Shown here piece after piece: positions 44,836 to 53,234 of a stretch of DNA of 64,000 nt (positions are counted from its first letter, which is position 1; each line of letters opens with the position of its first letter). The DNA is taken from contig CAZXYS010000005.1 of the NCBI GenBank assembly GCA_964645005.1, forward strand, positions 62,001 through 126,000, in the 5' to 3' direction. The position numbers were made by a program, and so were the translations under genes. Source of the stretch: CAZXYS01 sp964645005. Lineage in GTDB: Bacteria; Bacteroidota; Ignavibacteria; Kapaibacteriales; UBA2268. Below the pieces are notes generated by a model, which was given only the letters and a program-made list of their open reading frames with translations, did not search any database and was not told the origin of the DNA.

Positions 44836-45822
44836 ATGTTAGAGTACAGACAGGATCCTTTAACCAAAGAATGGGTAATAATTTCGACAGAACGCGGCAC
44901 TCGACCGAGCGATTTTACATTCCCCGATGAACCGAAGACCGATCCGGCGAAATGTCCCTTCTGTCCGGGAAATGAAGATATGACGCCGGATACAATCCTA
45001 TCAAAAGAAAAAAATGGTAAATGGCAGCTCAGGGTAGTTCCCAACAAATTTGCGGTAGTGAAGCCCGAAAATGATGTCGGCAGGATTGTCGAAGGCTTGA
45101 ACAGGAAAATTCCCGGCTATGGCTTCCATGAAGTCGTCATCGAGACACGGGATCACAGCCGACATCCCGCGCTGATGACAGTAGCCGAAGTTACGGACAT
45201 CGTCGAAGTTTACCACAAACGCTACAACCAATTGCTGAAAGAACCGGGGATAGAGCTGGTGACGGTTTTCAGGAATCACGGCAGGTCTGCGGGGACATCT
45301 CTGGTGCATCCCCACTCGCAGATAGTAGCCACGCCTATTATTCCTTACTACCTAAGGCATAAAATCCTGCAAACAATGAACTATTACGATGACACGGGAC
45401 ACTGCATTTTCTGCGACCTCATCCGGCAGGAAAGGGAATTGAAGGAACGTATAATCTATGAGAATGACGAATTCGTGGTATTTGCATCATTTGCGGCGAA
45501 GCGACCTTATGAGTTACTCATTATCCCGAAGCGCCACAAAGCCAGCTTCGGCAAGACCAACCGGCAGGAAAGGCAGTCACTTGGCAGAGTCCTGCGCGAC
45601 ACTCTTAAGAGAATGTATCTCGCTCTGAAAAATCCCGATTATAATCTCATCATCCATTCAGCGCCATACCAAGAAGACCCGGCAGACTATTATCACTGGC
45701 GGATAAGGGTGGTGCCCCGTTTATCCAAGGAAGCAGGTTTTGAGATGGGATCAGGTATTTTCGTTAATACTACAAGTCCCGAGCAGAGTGCTGAGGACCT
45801 AAGAAGAGTAGAGATAGATTGA
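44836..45822 (+). CDS. galT: Galactose-1-phosphate uridylyltransferase
   Basis: 328 residues of the HIT superfamily. It has the paired zinc cysteines C40-PF-C43, FRNHGRSAGTSLVHPHSQIVATP with the active-site HPHSQ (158-162; HPHGQ or HPHSQ occur in the family), and a second half with IFCDL and YHWRIRVVPR. It moves UMP between UDP-glucose and galactose-1-phosphate (Leloir pathway). No other gal gene is adjacent. Related nucleotidyltransferases with other sugar phosphates cannot be excluded. Confidence 0.9.
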   Translation: MLEYRQDPLTKEWVIISTERGTRPSDFTFPDEPKTDPAKCPFCPGNEDMTPDTILSKEKNGKWQLRVVPNKFAVVKPENDVGRIVEGLNRKIPGYGFHEVVIETRDHSRHPALMTVAEVTDIVEVYHKRYNQLLKEPGIELVTVFRNHGRSAGTSLVHPHSQIVATPIIPYYLRHKILQTMNYYDDTGHCIFCDLIRQERELKERIIYENDEFVVFASFAAKRPYELLIIPKRHKASFGKTNRQERQSLGRVLRDTLKRMYLALKNPDYNLIIHSAPYQEDPADYYHWRIRVVPRLSKEAGFEMGSGIFVNTTSPEQSAEDLRRVEID

Positions 45823-45825
45823 TTT

Positions 45826-46611
45826 TTACCGCGGCACTCGCCACGAAACACCAAAATTAAAGAAACTATCCGCCGCAGCGCCGCTTATGCCAACACCGGC
45901 GGAAGCATCAAGCTGCAGATTATCCAGCAATAGAAATGTGATTCCTGCATCGAACTTATGCTGCGGAAAATGCTGCGAGGGCAGATCGCCGTAAAATTCT
46001 ACGAATGCGCCTGCCATGTCAAATACGGAAAATCCGGCAGCCACAGAGTAGAAACCGGTAAACTCGTCGAAATCGTCATTCACTGCACCGCCGAGATTAT
46101 AGCCTAAAGATAGAAATTCAGTTATGGTATTCGATGCGGCAAATCGGAAATCCACTATGGAATAATCGGGACGGAATTCCTCTGCGCCGGAATATGGCAG
46201 CTTGAAATGGAAAAGGAAAGCAGTTTCTGGCATCAGCCCTTCTTCTTCGGATATTTCCGCTTTCAATCCAAAGAAAAACGGAGCCATACCTTCGATTATC
46301 TCTTCTTTTCTATCTTCGGTGAATTCGGTGATATTCCTGGTATATTCCCCGCCGAGACGAAGCTCGAAACCATCGAGAATTCCATAGCGGAAAAGCGTCG
46401 CAGCTATAGCAAAATTCTTAAATTCAACATCGTTGGCTTTATCTGTTTCCTTAACAAAGCCTGTTTCAATCTGTAGATGATTCTTTGGCACTACCGATGA
46501 TGATTCGGTCTGGTCTGGTCGGTCGGTGACGAGGTCGGGCGGCTCGGTCGACTTTTGGGCGAAAACTGAGTAGGAAATAAAAATGAGTAATATTAATGTA
46601 TGTTTGTGCAT
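45826..46611 (-). CDS. Outer-membrane beta-barrel of the MetA-pathway/transporter family
   Basis: 261 residues: signal peptide to VFAQ, then DLVTDRPDQTESSSVVPKNHLQIETGF, the N-terminal signature of the putative phenol-degradation MetA/transporter outer-membrane family, and a barrel of amphipathic strands ending with FFNFGVSWRVPR. The substrate is unknown. It is convergent with galT, separated by 3 bp. Confidence 0.82.
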   Translation of the reverse strand: MHKHTLILLIFISYSVFAQKSTEPPDLVTDRPDQTESSSVVPKNHLQIETGFVKETDKANDVEFKNFAIAATLFRYGILDGFELRLGGEYTRNITEFTEDRKEEIIEGMAPFFFGLKAEISEEEGLMPETAFLFHFKLPYSGAEEFRPDYSIVDFRFAASNTITEFLSLGYNLGGAVNDDFDEFTGFYSVAAGFSVFDMAGAFVEFYGDLPSQHFPQHKFDAGITFLLLDNLQLDASAGVGISGAAADSFFNFGVSWRVPR

Positions 46612-46649
46612 GAAGCTAAACTCCTTATGAATTATAATTTTAAATATTA

Positions 46650-47948
46650 TTAGCAGTCAGGAATAATCTTAGAATTATTTAAAAACTTATTCTTATATTT
46701 AAAATCCTGCGAAGTATCTACATCGACAAGATCATTTTTAATTAAATGTGCATTTATTAAAGTTCTGTTTTTCAAATATAAATAGCAATACAAGTTATTC
46801 TGTTCATCATATTTTTGATTATCATATTTCAAGAATACTTTTTCCCCTCTTACTTTTTTCTCTAAAAAGTTAATAGCTTCTTCTCTGATGTTTTCTTTCG
46901 TCTTAACGCCGATTAATTTTATTGGTAAGCCGTTGTTTAAAATTAACTTATCAGGAGAAATTATGTCTTTTACTGTATAATATTCTTCTCTTTGATAATT
47001 TTTATCATCAATTTTAGAGCCAAACTTCAAAGATTTAGGATCTATTTTATTATTGAATTTCTTTGGATCATTGAACTTATATGGTAATGAATTTATTCGA
47101 GAATTAAAATCAAATCTTTTATTTCCTTGTTCATTAAATTCAAACTCAGCAGCGCTAAATATTGAGTTCGAGTTAATATCAAGTTTTTCCTTGATAAATT
47201 TCAAATAATCAGGGTTAATCTCATAGCCTATTGAGTTCCTATCAAGATTTTTAGCAGCTAAAGATGTAGTGCCGCTGCCGAGAAACGGATCGAGAACCGT
47301 ATCGCCGGCAAAAGAAAACATCTTGATAAGTCGTGCCGGCAACTCTTCAGGGAACATAGCTAGATGATCTTCCTGCTTTACACCGCTAAAATTCCAATGA
47401 CCTGAAAAATACTCATTCCATTCATCCTTGGTCATTTTTGATTTTTCTTTGATCTCATGGCTTACTTTTGGAGGTTTGCCCGGCTTTTTGAATAATAATA
47501 TAAATTCATAATCTATTTTTAATATTCCATTTCTCGGATAAGGAAAAGAACCCATAACCGCAGCGCCTCCGGTCGTATTCGATGTTGTAACTTTTTGCCA
47601 AATTATTGCTCCCATGTAATCAAAACCTATTGTCTCGCAAAATTTGATAATCTCTGTTCGGATAGGTATCACTTTATAGCGCCCATAATATACGGCTCTG
47701 GCAAATTGGTCTCCTATATTGATGCATAACCTGCAGCTATCTTGCAATACCCTGTGGCATTCTTGCCAGACCAGATTCAAATTATTTATGTAACTTTCAT
47801 AGCTTTCGTTATATCCAATCTGGTTGGACTGTCCATAATCTTTTAATTGCCAATATGGCGGTGATGTAATAATTAGATGAACGGACTTATCTCCGACCTC
47901 ATCCATACATCTGCTGTCGCCTGTAATTATTATGTGCTTCGTATTCAT
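46650..47948 (-). CDS. Beta-class DNA methyltransferase fused to a degenerate SNase-like domain
   Basis: 432 residues. Residues 1-262 are an amino-methyltransferase of the beta class (motif IV TSPPYW at 28-33 precedes motif I DPFLGSGTT at 220-228), modifying N4-cytosine or N6-adenine. After a polar linker, about 322-425 form a staphylococcal-nuclease-like OB domain (YTVKDIISPDKLILNNGLPIKLIGVKTKEN ... VRGEKVFLKYDN ... LINAHLIKNDLVDV). Nuclease residues are lost: the R35 position is Lys, D40 is Lys and the R87 position is not Arg. No restriction endonuclease gene is nearby. The SNase part probably binds DNA or protein. Confidence 0.85.
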   Translation of the reverse strand: MNTKHIIITGDSRCMDEVGDKSVHLIITSPPYWQLKDYGQSNQIGYNESYESYINNLNLVWQECHRVLQDSCRLCINIGDQFARAVYYGRYKVIPIRTEIIKFCETIGFDYMGAIIWQKVTTSNTTGGAAVMGSFPYPRNGILKIDYEFILLFKKPGKPPKVSHEIKEKSKMTKDEWNEYFSGHWNFSGVKQEDHLAMFPEELPARLIKMFSFAGDTVLDPFLGSGTTSLAAKNLDRNSIGYEINPDYLKFIKEKLDINSNSIFSAAEFEFNEQGNKRFDFNSRINSLPYKFNDPKKFNNKIDPKSLKFGSKIDDKNYQREEYYTVKDIISPDKLILNNGLPIKLIGVKTKENIREEAINFLEKKVRGEKVFLKYDNQKYDEQNNLYCYLYLKNRTLINAHLIKNDLVDVDTSQDFKYKNKFLNNSKIIPDC

Positions 47949-48056
47949 GTTATATTCACATTTTTTATTTAATAATCAGCTAATAATAGAATGAATATTT
48001 TAATTAATCAATATACCAATATCGCAAAATTTTTCCGAAAAACCGAACCTAATATA

Positions 48057-48087
48057 AAAATCCCACCTCGCTATAAAGATGGGATTT
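48057..48087 (-). terminator. Terminator downstream of the M24 peptidase gene
   Basis: 8-bp stem AAATCCCA / TGGGATTT with a 14-nt loop; on the - strand it is followed by TTTAT. It lies 24 bp after the stop. Confidence 0.75.
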
Positions 48088-48110
48088 GCAGGTAATTATA
48101 TTCCCAGGAA

Positions 48111-49553
48111 TTATATTACCGGAAGTTCTTCCGGTGCGTTAGTAAGATATTTGCCGCCGTTTTTAGTGACGAAGATGTCGTCTTCCACCCTGATGCCAAA
48201 TTTGCCCGGTAGATAAACGCCTGGTTCTATTGCCAGAACGCATTCGTCGGGTATTATCTGATCTGATTTTCTGAAAGTGATTATCGGTTTTTCGTGGGTT
48301 ATGATACCTAAGCCGTGACCTAGAGAATGTTGGAAGTTGTCGCCGAAACCGGCTTTTTTGACTATGTCGCGTGCGACAGCGTCGAGGTGTTTGCCGTTCA
48401 TTCCCGGACGCACCTGCGAGCAAGCTGCTTTCTGTGCCTGTCTCAGCATCTTGTAAATATCTTTCTGCTCTTTTGTGGCTTTGCCTATTACGAAAGTCCG
48501 GGTTATGTCCGAGCGGAAGCCATTAACCACGCAGCCAAAATCGAGCAGGATGATCTCATTTTTCTTTATTTTCTTATCGCTCGGTTGACCGTGTACCAAG
48601 GCGGCACGCGGACCGCTAACGGCTATAATGGGGAAGGCATCGCCCTCTGAGCCGTGCAGCCTGCTCTGATGAGCTATCTCGGTAGCTAATTCTTTTTCCG
48701 TCATTCCCGGCTGAATGAAATCGAGGATCTTGTTGTAAACATCTTCAGCCATTTTGCAGGCTTTTTTGATGTTTTCAAGCTCTTCAGGCGCTTTCGGGCG
48801 TGTAAATCGCTCAATCTCGTCAGGCGAGGGTTTGAACTTCACCGGACGGATCCTGTTTCTGATCTCAACTGCTTCACCGTATGGTAATGAATCCGCTTCA
48901 AAAGCAAGAGAATTTACATTTTTGAATACTTTATTTTTCTTTGCTGTTTCCCAAACATCTCGGGTTATGTGAATATGCAGATTAGGCAGTGGATAAAGCT
49001 CAGTCTTAACCTGCTCTTCGTATCTGTCATCCGTAAAGAAATGTATTGAATCCTTAAGGATAATAACAATAGCAGATGACCCTGAAAAATTAGTTATATA
49101 CCTGATATTCGCAATATTGGTAATGACTAATCCATCAACTCTAATGTCCTCAAGTGTAAAACGTAATTGTTCTAACCTCCGCTCTGCCATCTTGGGATAA
49201 CCTTTTTTTGATGTAGTAATATCTTCCTTTTTGGTGGCAGCTTTACTTTCCGGAGCTGTTGTCTTTTTAGCAGTGGATTTTGTTGCTGTTGTCTGCTTTT
49301 TAGTTTCGGGCTGTTTTTTAGCAGTGCTCTGCTTTTTGCTGGCGGGCTGTTTTTTAGCAGTGCTCTGCTTTTTTGCCGGTGACTGCTTTTTTGTGGCAGT
49401 TTGTTTTTGGGTGGTAGACTTCTTTTTTGCAGCAGATTGCTTCTTTGAGGCTGCCGTTTTTTTGGCAGAAGCCGATTTAACAGCAGGTTTCTTTGATGCT
49501 GTAGTCTTTTTTCCCTTTGTGGTTTTGTTTGATTTGGTTGTTGCTTTTGCCAT
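48111..49553 (-). CDS. M24 aminopeptidase P-like protein with histone-H1-like N-terminal tail
   Basis: 480 residues. Residues about 120-480 are an M24 Xaa-Pro aminopeptidase: creatinase-type N-domain (MAERRLEQLRFTLEDIRVDGLVITNIANIRYITNF) and pita-bread catalytic domain with metal ligands in LLDFGCVVNGFRSDITRTF, HSLGHGLGI and LAIEPGVY. Residues 1-118 are almost only Lys, Ala, Thr, Ser and Gln, with repeats such as KKQSTAKKQPASKKQ, like bacterial histone H1 or Hc1 tails. ATG 49553 (MAKATTKS) is preferred to an upstream TTG. An internal ATG (49187-49189) could give the plain enzyme. Confidence 0.85.
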   Translation of the reverse strand: MAKATTKSNKTTKGKKTTASKKPAVKSASAKKTAASKKQSAAKKKSTTQKQTATKKQSPAKKQSTAKKQPASKKQSTAKKQPETKKQTTATKSTAKKTTAPESKAATKKEDITTSKKGYPKMAERRLEQLRFTLEDIRVDGLVITNIANIRYITNFSGSSAIVIILKDSIHFFTDDRYEEQVKTELYPLPNLHIHITRDVWETAKKNKVFKNVNSLAFEADSLPYGEAVEIRNRIRPVKFKPSPDEIERFTRPKAPEELENIKKACKMAEDVYNKILDFIQPGMTEKELATEIAHQSRLHGSEGDAFPIIAVSGPRAALVHGQPSDKKIKKNEIILLDFGCVVNGFRSDITRTFVIGKATKEQKDIYKMLRQAQKAACSQVRPGMNGKHLDAVARDIVKKAGFGDNFQHSLGHGLGIITHEKPIITFRKSDQIIPDECVLAIEPGVYLPGKFGIRVEDDIFVTKNGGKYLTNAPEELPVI

Positions 49554-49568
49554 ATTGATCCGCAAAAA

Positions 49569-51038
49569 TTATTTAACAAAATAATTAGGTGATTCCTTGG
49601 TTATTTTTACATCGTGTGGATGCGACTCTTTGTAAGAAGCAGATGTGATCTGCATGAATCGAGCATTGCTTTTCATCTCGGGAATAGTCCGACAGCCGCA
49701 ATATCCCATAGATGCACGCAACCCTCCGATTATCTGGAAAATAGAATCCCGGACACGCCCCTTGAACGGAACCCGTCCTTCAATACCTTCGGGAACGAGT
49801 TTGGAAATATCGCTTTCCATATCCTGGAAGTATCTATCGGAAGATCCTTCAGTCATAGCGCCCAGCGAGCCCATGCCGCGATAGATCTTGTAAGCTCTGC
49901 CTTCGTAGATTATTTTTTCTCCGGGGCTTTCCTCGTGACCGGCGAATATACTGCCAATCATAACCGTATCGGCGCCTGCAGCAATAGCTTTAGCTACGTC
50001 GCCGGTTTGCTTTATACCGCCGTCGGCTATAACCGGAATATCACGTGTTGCGGCAATTGAAGCAACGTTCATTATCGCGCTCAATTGCGGTACGCCAATT
50101 CCGGCAATTATCCGTGTTGTGCAGATCGATCCGGGACCAATACCAACCTTGAGTCCGTCCGCGCCCGCTTCTATGAGAGCTTCGGCAGCTTCGGAAGTAG
50201 CGATATTGCCCGCTATTACAGGCATATCAGGATAATTTTCCTTGATCGACTTCAATGTTCTTATAGCGCCTTTCGTGTGCCCGTGCGCAGTATCAAGGAA
50301 AATAGCATCCACAGCCATACTTTTGAGGGCTTCTACCCTTGCTATTGTATCCGGCGTTACCCCGACAGCCGCGCCTACTCTCAGGCGACCGTGCTCGTCC
50401 TTGCAGGCGTTGGGATGCTTTTTCTTCTTCTGGACGTCTTTGAAAGTTATCAATCCCTTGAGAATGTAGTCATTATCGACTACTGGCAGCTTTTCAATCC
50501 TGTATTTCTGCAGCAATTCCTCTGCATCTGCCAAGGTTGTTCCCTGAGGTACAGTGATGAGATTTTCACTGGTCATATTGTTTTTTATTGTATCCTCGGG
50601 ATGGGGATTAAATCTGAGATCGCGGTTGGTAATTATTCCGATCAGTTTTTGATTTTCATCAACAATGGGGATACCGGAAATATGAAATTTTTCCATTAAA
50701 TTAAGCGCATCCCGGACAGTCTTGTCAGAGGTAAGCGTTATGGGATCCTGAATCATACCGCTTTCAGAACGCTTCACGCGGTCGACATGCTCTGCCTGTC
50801 TCTTAATGGTTAAATTTTTATGAATTACACCAAGACCGCCTTCGCGCGCTATAGCCATCGCCATGTTGGCTTCGGTAACGGTATCCATTGCGGCGCTGAG
50901 CACGGGGATATTTAATTTTATGTTTTGGGTTAGCAGTGTGGTCGTATCGGCTTCTTTTGGTAAAATCTCGGAATAGTTTGGAATTAGCAGCACATCGTCG
51001 TAAGTTATACCGGCGGATATTATTTTATTTTCAACCAT
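49569..51038 (-). CDS. guaB: IMP dehydrogenase
   Basis: 489 residues. Catalyses IMP to XMP with NAD, the committed step of GMP synthesis. It has ITYDDVLLIPNYSEILP at the N-terminus, a two-CBS-domain insertion (about 95-205), the catalytic loop GIGPGSICTTRIIAGIGVPQ with the active Cys, VIADGGIKQTGDVAKAIAAGADTVMIGS for phosphate binding, and the YRGMGSLGAM flap. It lies 15 bp upstream of the M24 gene and may be co-transcribed with it. Confidence 0.96.
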   Translation of the reverse strand: MVENKIISAGITYDDVLLIPNYSEILPKEADTTTLLTQNIKLNIPVLSAAMDTVTEANMAMAIAREGGLGVIHKNLTIKRQAEHVDRVKRSESGMIQDPITLTSDKTVRDALNLMEKFHISGIPIVDENQKLIGIITNRDLRFNPHPEDTIKNNMTSENLITVPQGTTLADAEELLQKYRIEKLPVVDNDYILKGLITFKDVQKKKKHPNACKDEHGRLRVGAAVGVTPDTIARVEALKSMAVDAIFLDTAHGHTKGAIRTLKSIKENYPDMPVIAGNIATSEAAEALIEAGADGLKVGIGPGSICTTRIIAGIGVPQLSAIMNVASIAATRDIPVIADGGIKQTGDVAKAIAAGADTVMIGSIFAGHEESPGEKIIYEGRAYKIYRGMGSLGAMTEGSSDRYFQDMESDISKLVPEGIEGRVPFKGRVRDSIFQIIGGLRASMGYCGCRTIPEMKSNARFMQITSASYKESHPHDVKITKESPNYFVK

Positions 51039-51123
51039 ATTAAAACCGTATTTTGTCTTAGTTAAATAATTGGAAATAGTAACGAAATTAAAATAGAATT
51101 ATTCTTTTTTACAAAATTAAATA

Positions 51124-51161
51124 AAAAATCAATACCAAACACAGGTTCAGTATTGATTTTT
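51124..51161 (-). terminator. Terminator of the atpDC operon
   Basis: Perfect 12-bp stem AAAAATCAATAC / GTATTGATTTTT with a 14-nt loop, 29 bp after the atpC stop; on the - strand the right arm runs into TTTTTT. Confidence 0.82.
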
Positions 51162-51190
51162 AAAATTGTGTTAATTTATATTAACAAAAC

Positions 51191-51610
51191 TTAAGATTTC
51201 CGGCTCTGCACGGCTTTCAAGAGAAGTTTAAGCCGAGCAACCCTTTCCCTAAGATTTTCAATATCTTTTTTGCTAATAGCATTGCTCAGTTTATCCTGGG
51301 CTTTTTGCAATTCTCTTTCAGTTTCTTCAATATCCACCTCCGATGCATTCTCTGCTCTTTCGACAAGAATAGATATCTTATTATCAAGAACTTCCGTAAA
51401 ACCCGTCGAAGTCGCAAAGTACTTAGGTTCTTCAGTGGAATTATCAATCTTCACGAGCCCCGGATCCAGCGCTGATACTATCGGCGCATGCCGCGGCAGC
51501 ACCTGAAAAGGCGATTTGCTGCCCGGAACCGTCACGGACAAAGCATTCCCACTGTGCACTACACGCTGCGGCGTAATAATTTCAACTCTTAAAGTGCTTT
51601 CTTCTGTCAT
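51191..51610 (-). CDS. atpC: F1 ATP synthase epsilon subunit
   Basis: 139 residues: beta-sandwich domain (LRVEIITPQRVVHSGNALSVTVPGSKSPFQVLPRHAPIVSAL) and a C-terminal two-helix hairpin (VDIEETERELQKAQDKL ... LRERVARLKLLLKA). It regulates and couples the F1 rotor. It follows atpD by 16 bp. The pair separate from the other atp genes is the arrangement seen in Bacteroidota and Chlorobiota. Confidence 0.93.
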   Translation of the reverse strand: MTEESTLRVEIITPQRVVHSGNALSVTVPGSKSPFQVLPRHAPIVSALDPGLVKIDNSTEEPKYFATSTGFTEVLDNKISILVERAENASEVDIEETERELQKAQDKLSNAISKKDIENLRERVARLKLLLKAVQSRKS

Positions 51611-51626
51611 AATTTATCTGCTGTTA

Positions 51627-53036
51627 TTAGTTACTTTTTTCCTTTGCTCTGTCAAATATTTCATCTATGGTACCAGCATAACTGAAGACCGCTTCGGGTA
51701 TCTCATCGCATTCGCCGTTCAGGATAGCTTCGAAGCCTGCGATCGTGTCGTCGATCTTGACATAGCGACCTTCGTAACCTGTAAACTGCTCTGCAACAAA
51801 GAACGGCTGCGAGAAGAACTTCTGGATTTTTCGAGCCCTGTAAACAGTAAGCTTATCTTCGTCAGAAAGCTCATCCATACCGAGAATGTTTATAATATCC
51901 TGAAGGTCTTTGTATTTCTGGAGGACAAGGCGACACTGCATAGCTACATAATAGTGTTTCTCTCCGAGAATATTCGGATCCATAATCCTCGAGGTTGAAT
52001 CCAGAGGATCAACGGCGGGATAGAGACCGAGTTCCGCGATCTGCCTTGAAAGCACAGTTTTCGCGTCGAGGTGAGTAAATGTATTCGCAGGCGCGGGGTC
52101 AGTCAAGTCATCAGCAGGAACATAGATAGCCTGTACGGAAGTAATCGAGCCCTTATCCGTCGAAGCAATTCTTTCCTGCAGTTCGCCAAGCTCAGTTGCG
52201 AGCGTCGGCTGATAACCAACAGCAGAAGGCATACGCCCGAGCAAAGCGGAAACCTCTGAACCAGCTTGAATGAAACGGAATATATTATCAATAAAGAGAA
52301 GCACATCGCGCTGTTCAACATCGCGGAAATATTCGGCGATAGTTAGAGCAGTCAAGCCCACTCTCGAACGTGCGCCGGGAGGCTCATTCATCTGTCCGAA
52401 CACGAGTGCCGCTTTTTCGATAACGCCGGATTCGGTCATCTCGAGGTAAAGGTCATTGCCTTCGCGGGTACGTTCGCCAACACCAGCGAAAACCGAGTAA
52501 CCACCGTGATGGATAGCGATATTATGGATCAATTCCTGGATAATAACCGTTTTCCCCACACCGGCGCCGCCGAAAAGACCTGTTTTGCCGCCTTTTGTAA
52601 ATGGCTCGATCAGATCGATAACCTTGATACCTGTTTCGAACATTTCTTTGGTTGTGGATAGACTCTTAAATTCAGGTGATTCACGGTGTATGGATAATTT
52701 CATATCTGTTTTCATCTCTCCCTTACCGTCAATGGTTTCGCCTGTAATATTAATCAGTCTTCCCAATACTTCGGGACCTACGGGAATAGATATCGGTTCC
52801 CCGGTATCAAGCACCGGCATTCCGCGTACGAGACCATCGGTTGAGTCCATAGCCACCGAACGCACACGATCTTCGCCAAGGTGCTGCTGCACTTCGCAAA
52901 TAAGAGTATCTTCTTCGCTGGTTTCGGCATGATGTCTTTTGATATGAAGAGCATTCAGAACTGCCGGTATTTCGCCATGCTGAAATTCAACGTCGACTAC
53001 CGGTCCTATAACCTGAATTATTCGACCTTCGTTCAT
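51627..53036 (-). CDS. atpD: F1 ATP synthase beta subunit
   Basis: 469 residues; catalytic subunit. P-loop GGAGVGKT (156-163), catalytic glutamate in GVGERTREGNDLY, Walker B VLLFIDNIFRF, and the DPAPANTFTHLDAKTVLSR segment. It begins MNEGRIIQVIGPVVDVEF, standard for the family. The first gene of the two-gene atpDC operon; no other atp gene is in the window. Confidence 0.97.
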   Translation of the reverse strand: MNEGRIIQVIGPVVDVEFQHGEIPAVLNALHIKRHHAETSEEDTLICEVQQHLGEDRVRSVAMDSTDGLVRGMPVLDTGEPISIPVGPEVLGRLINITGETIDGKGEMKTDMKLSIHRESPEFKSLSTTKEMFETGIKVIDLIEPFTKGGKTGLFGGAGVGKTVIIQELIHNIAIHHGGYSVFAGVGERTREGNDLYLEMTESGVIEKAALVFGQMNEPPGARSRVGLTALTIAEYFRDVEQRDVLLFIDNIFRFIQAGSEVSALLGRMPSAVGYQPTLATELGELQERIASTDKGSITSVQAIYVPADDLTDPAPANTFTHLDAKTVLSRQIAELGLYPAVDPLDSTSRIMDPNILGEKHYYVAMQCRLVLQKYKDLQDIINILGMDELSDEDKLTVYRARKIQKFFSQPFFVAEQFTGYEGRYVKIDDTIAGFEAILNGECDEIPEAVFSYAGTIDEIFDRAKEKSN

Positions 53037-53234
53037 ATTTTTACGTCCTTAGATTTAATAATTTATAATAAATTATATTAATTAACCAATTAATATTATT
53101 ACTCTTCATCTTGAAGAGCAAAGATAACCAATAAATAAAATTTTGACAAAGTTATTTAGTACTAATCTTTTCGCTTTTTAAAATTGTATATCAAATGTTG
53201 TATTTGAAGTATTCAGATTAAAATATAATACTAT

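Noticed and set aside
46650..47948. Restriction-modification system
   Set aside because: No endonuclease or specificity gene lies beside the methyltransferase; the fused SNase domain lacks its catalytic residues.
49231..49584. Hydrophobic + strand frame rich in Val, Phe and Cys
   Set aside because: Antisense to the lysine-rich tail; the composition follows from complementing AAR and GCN codons.
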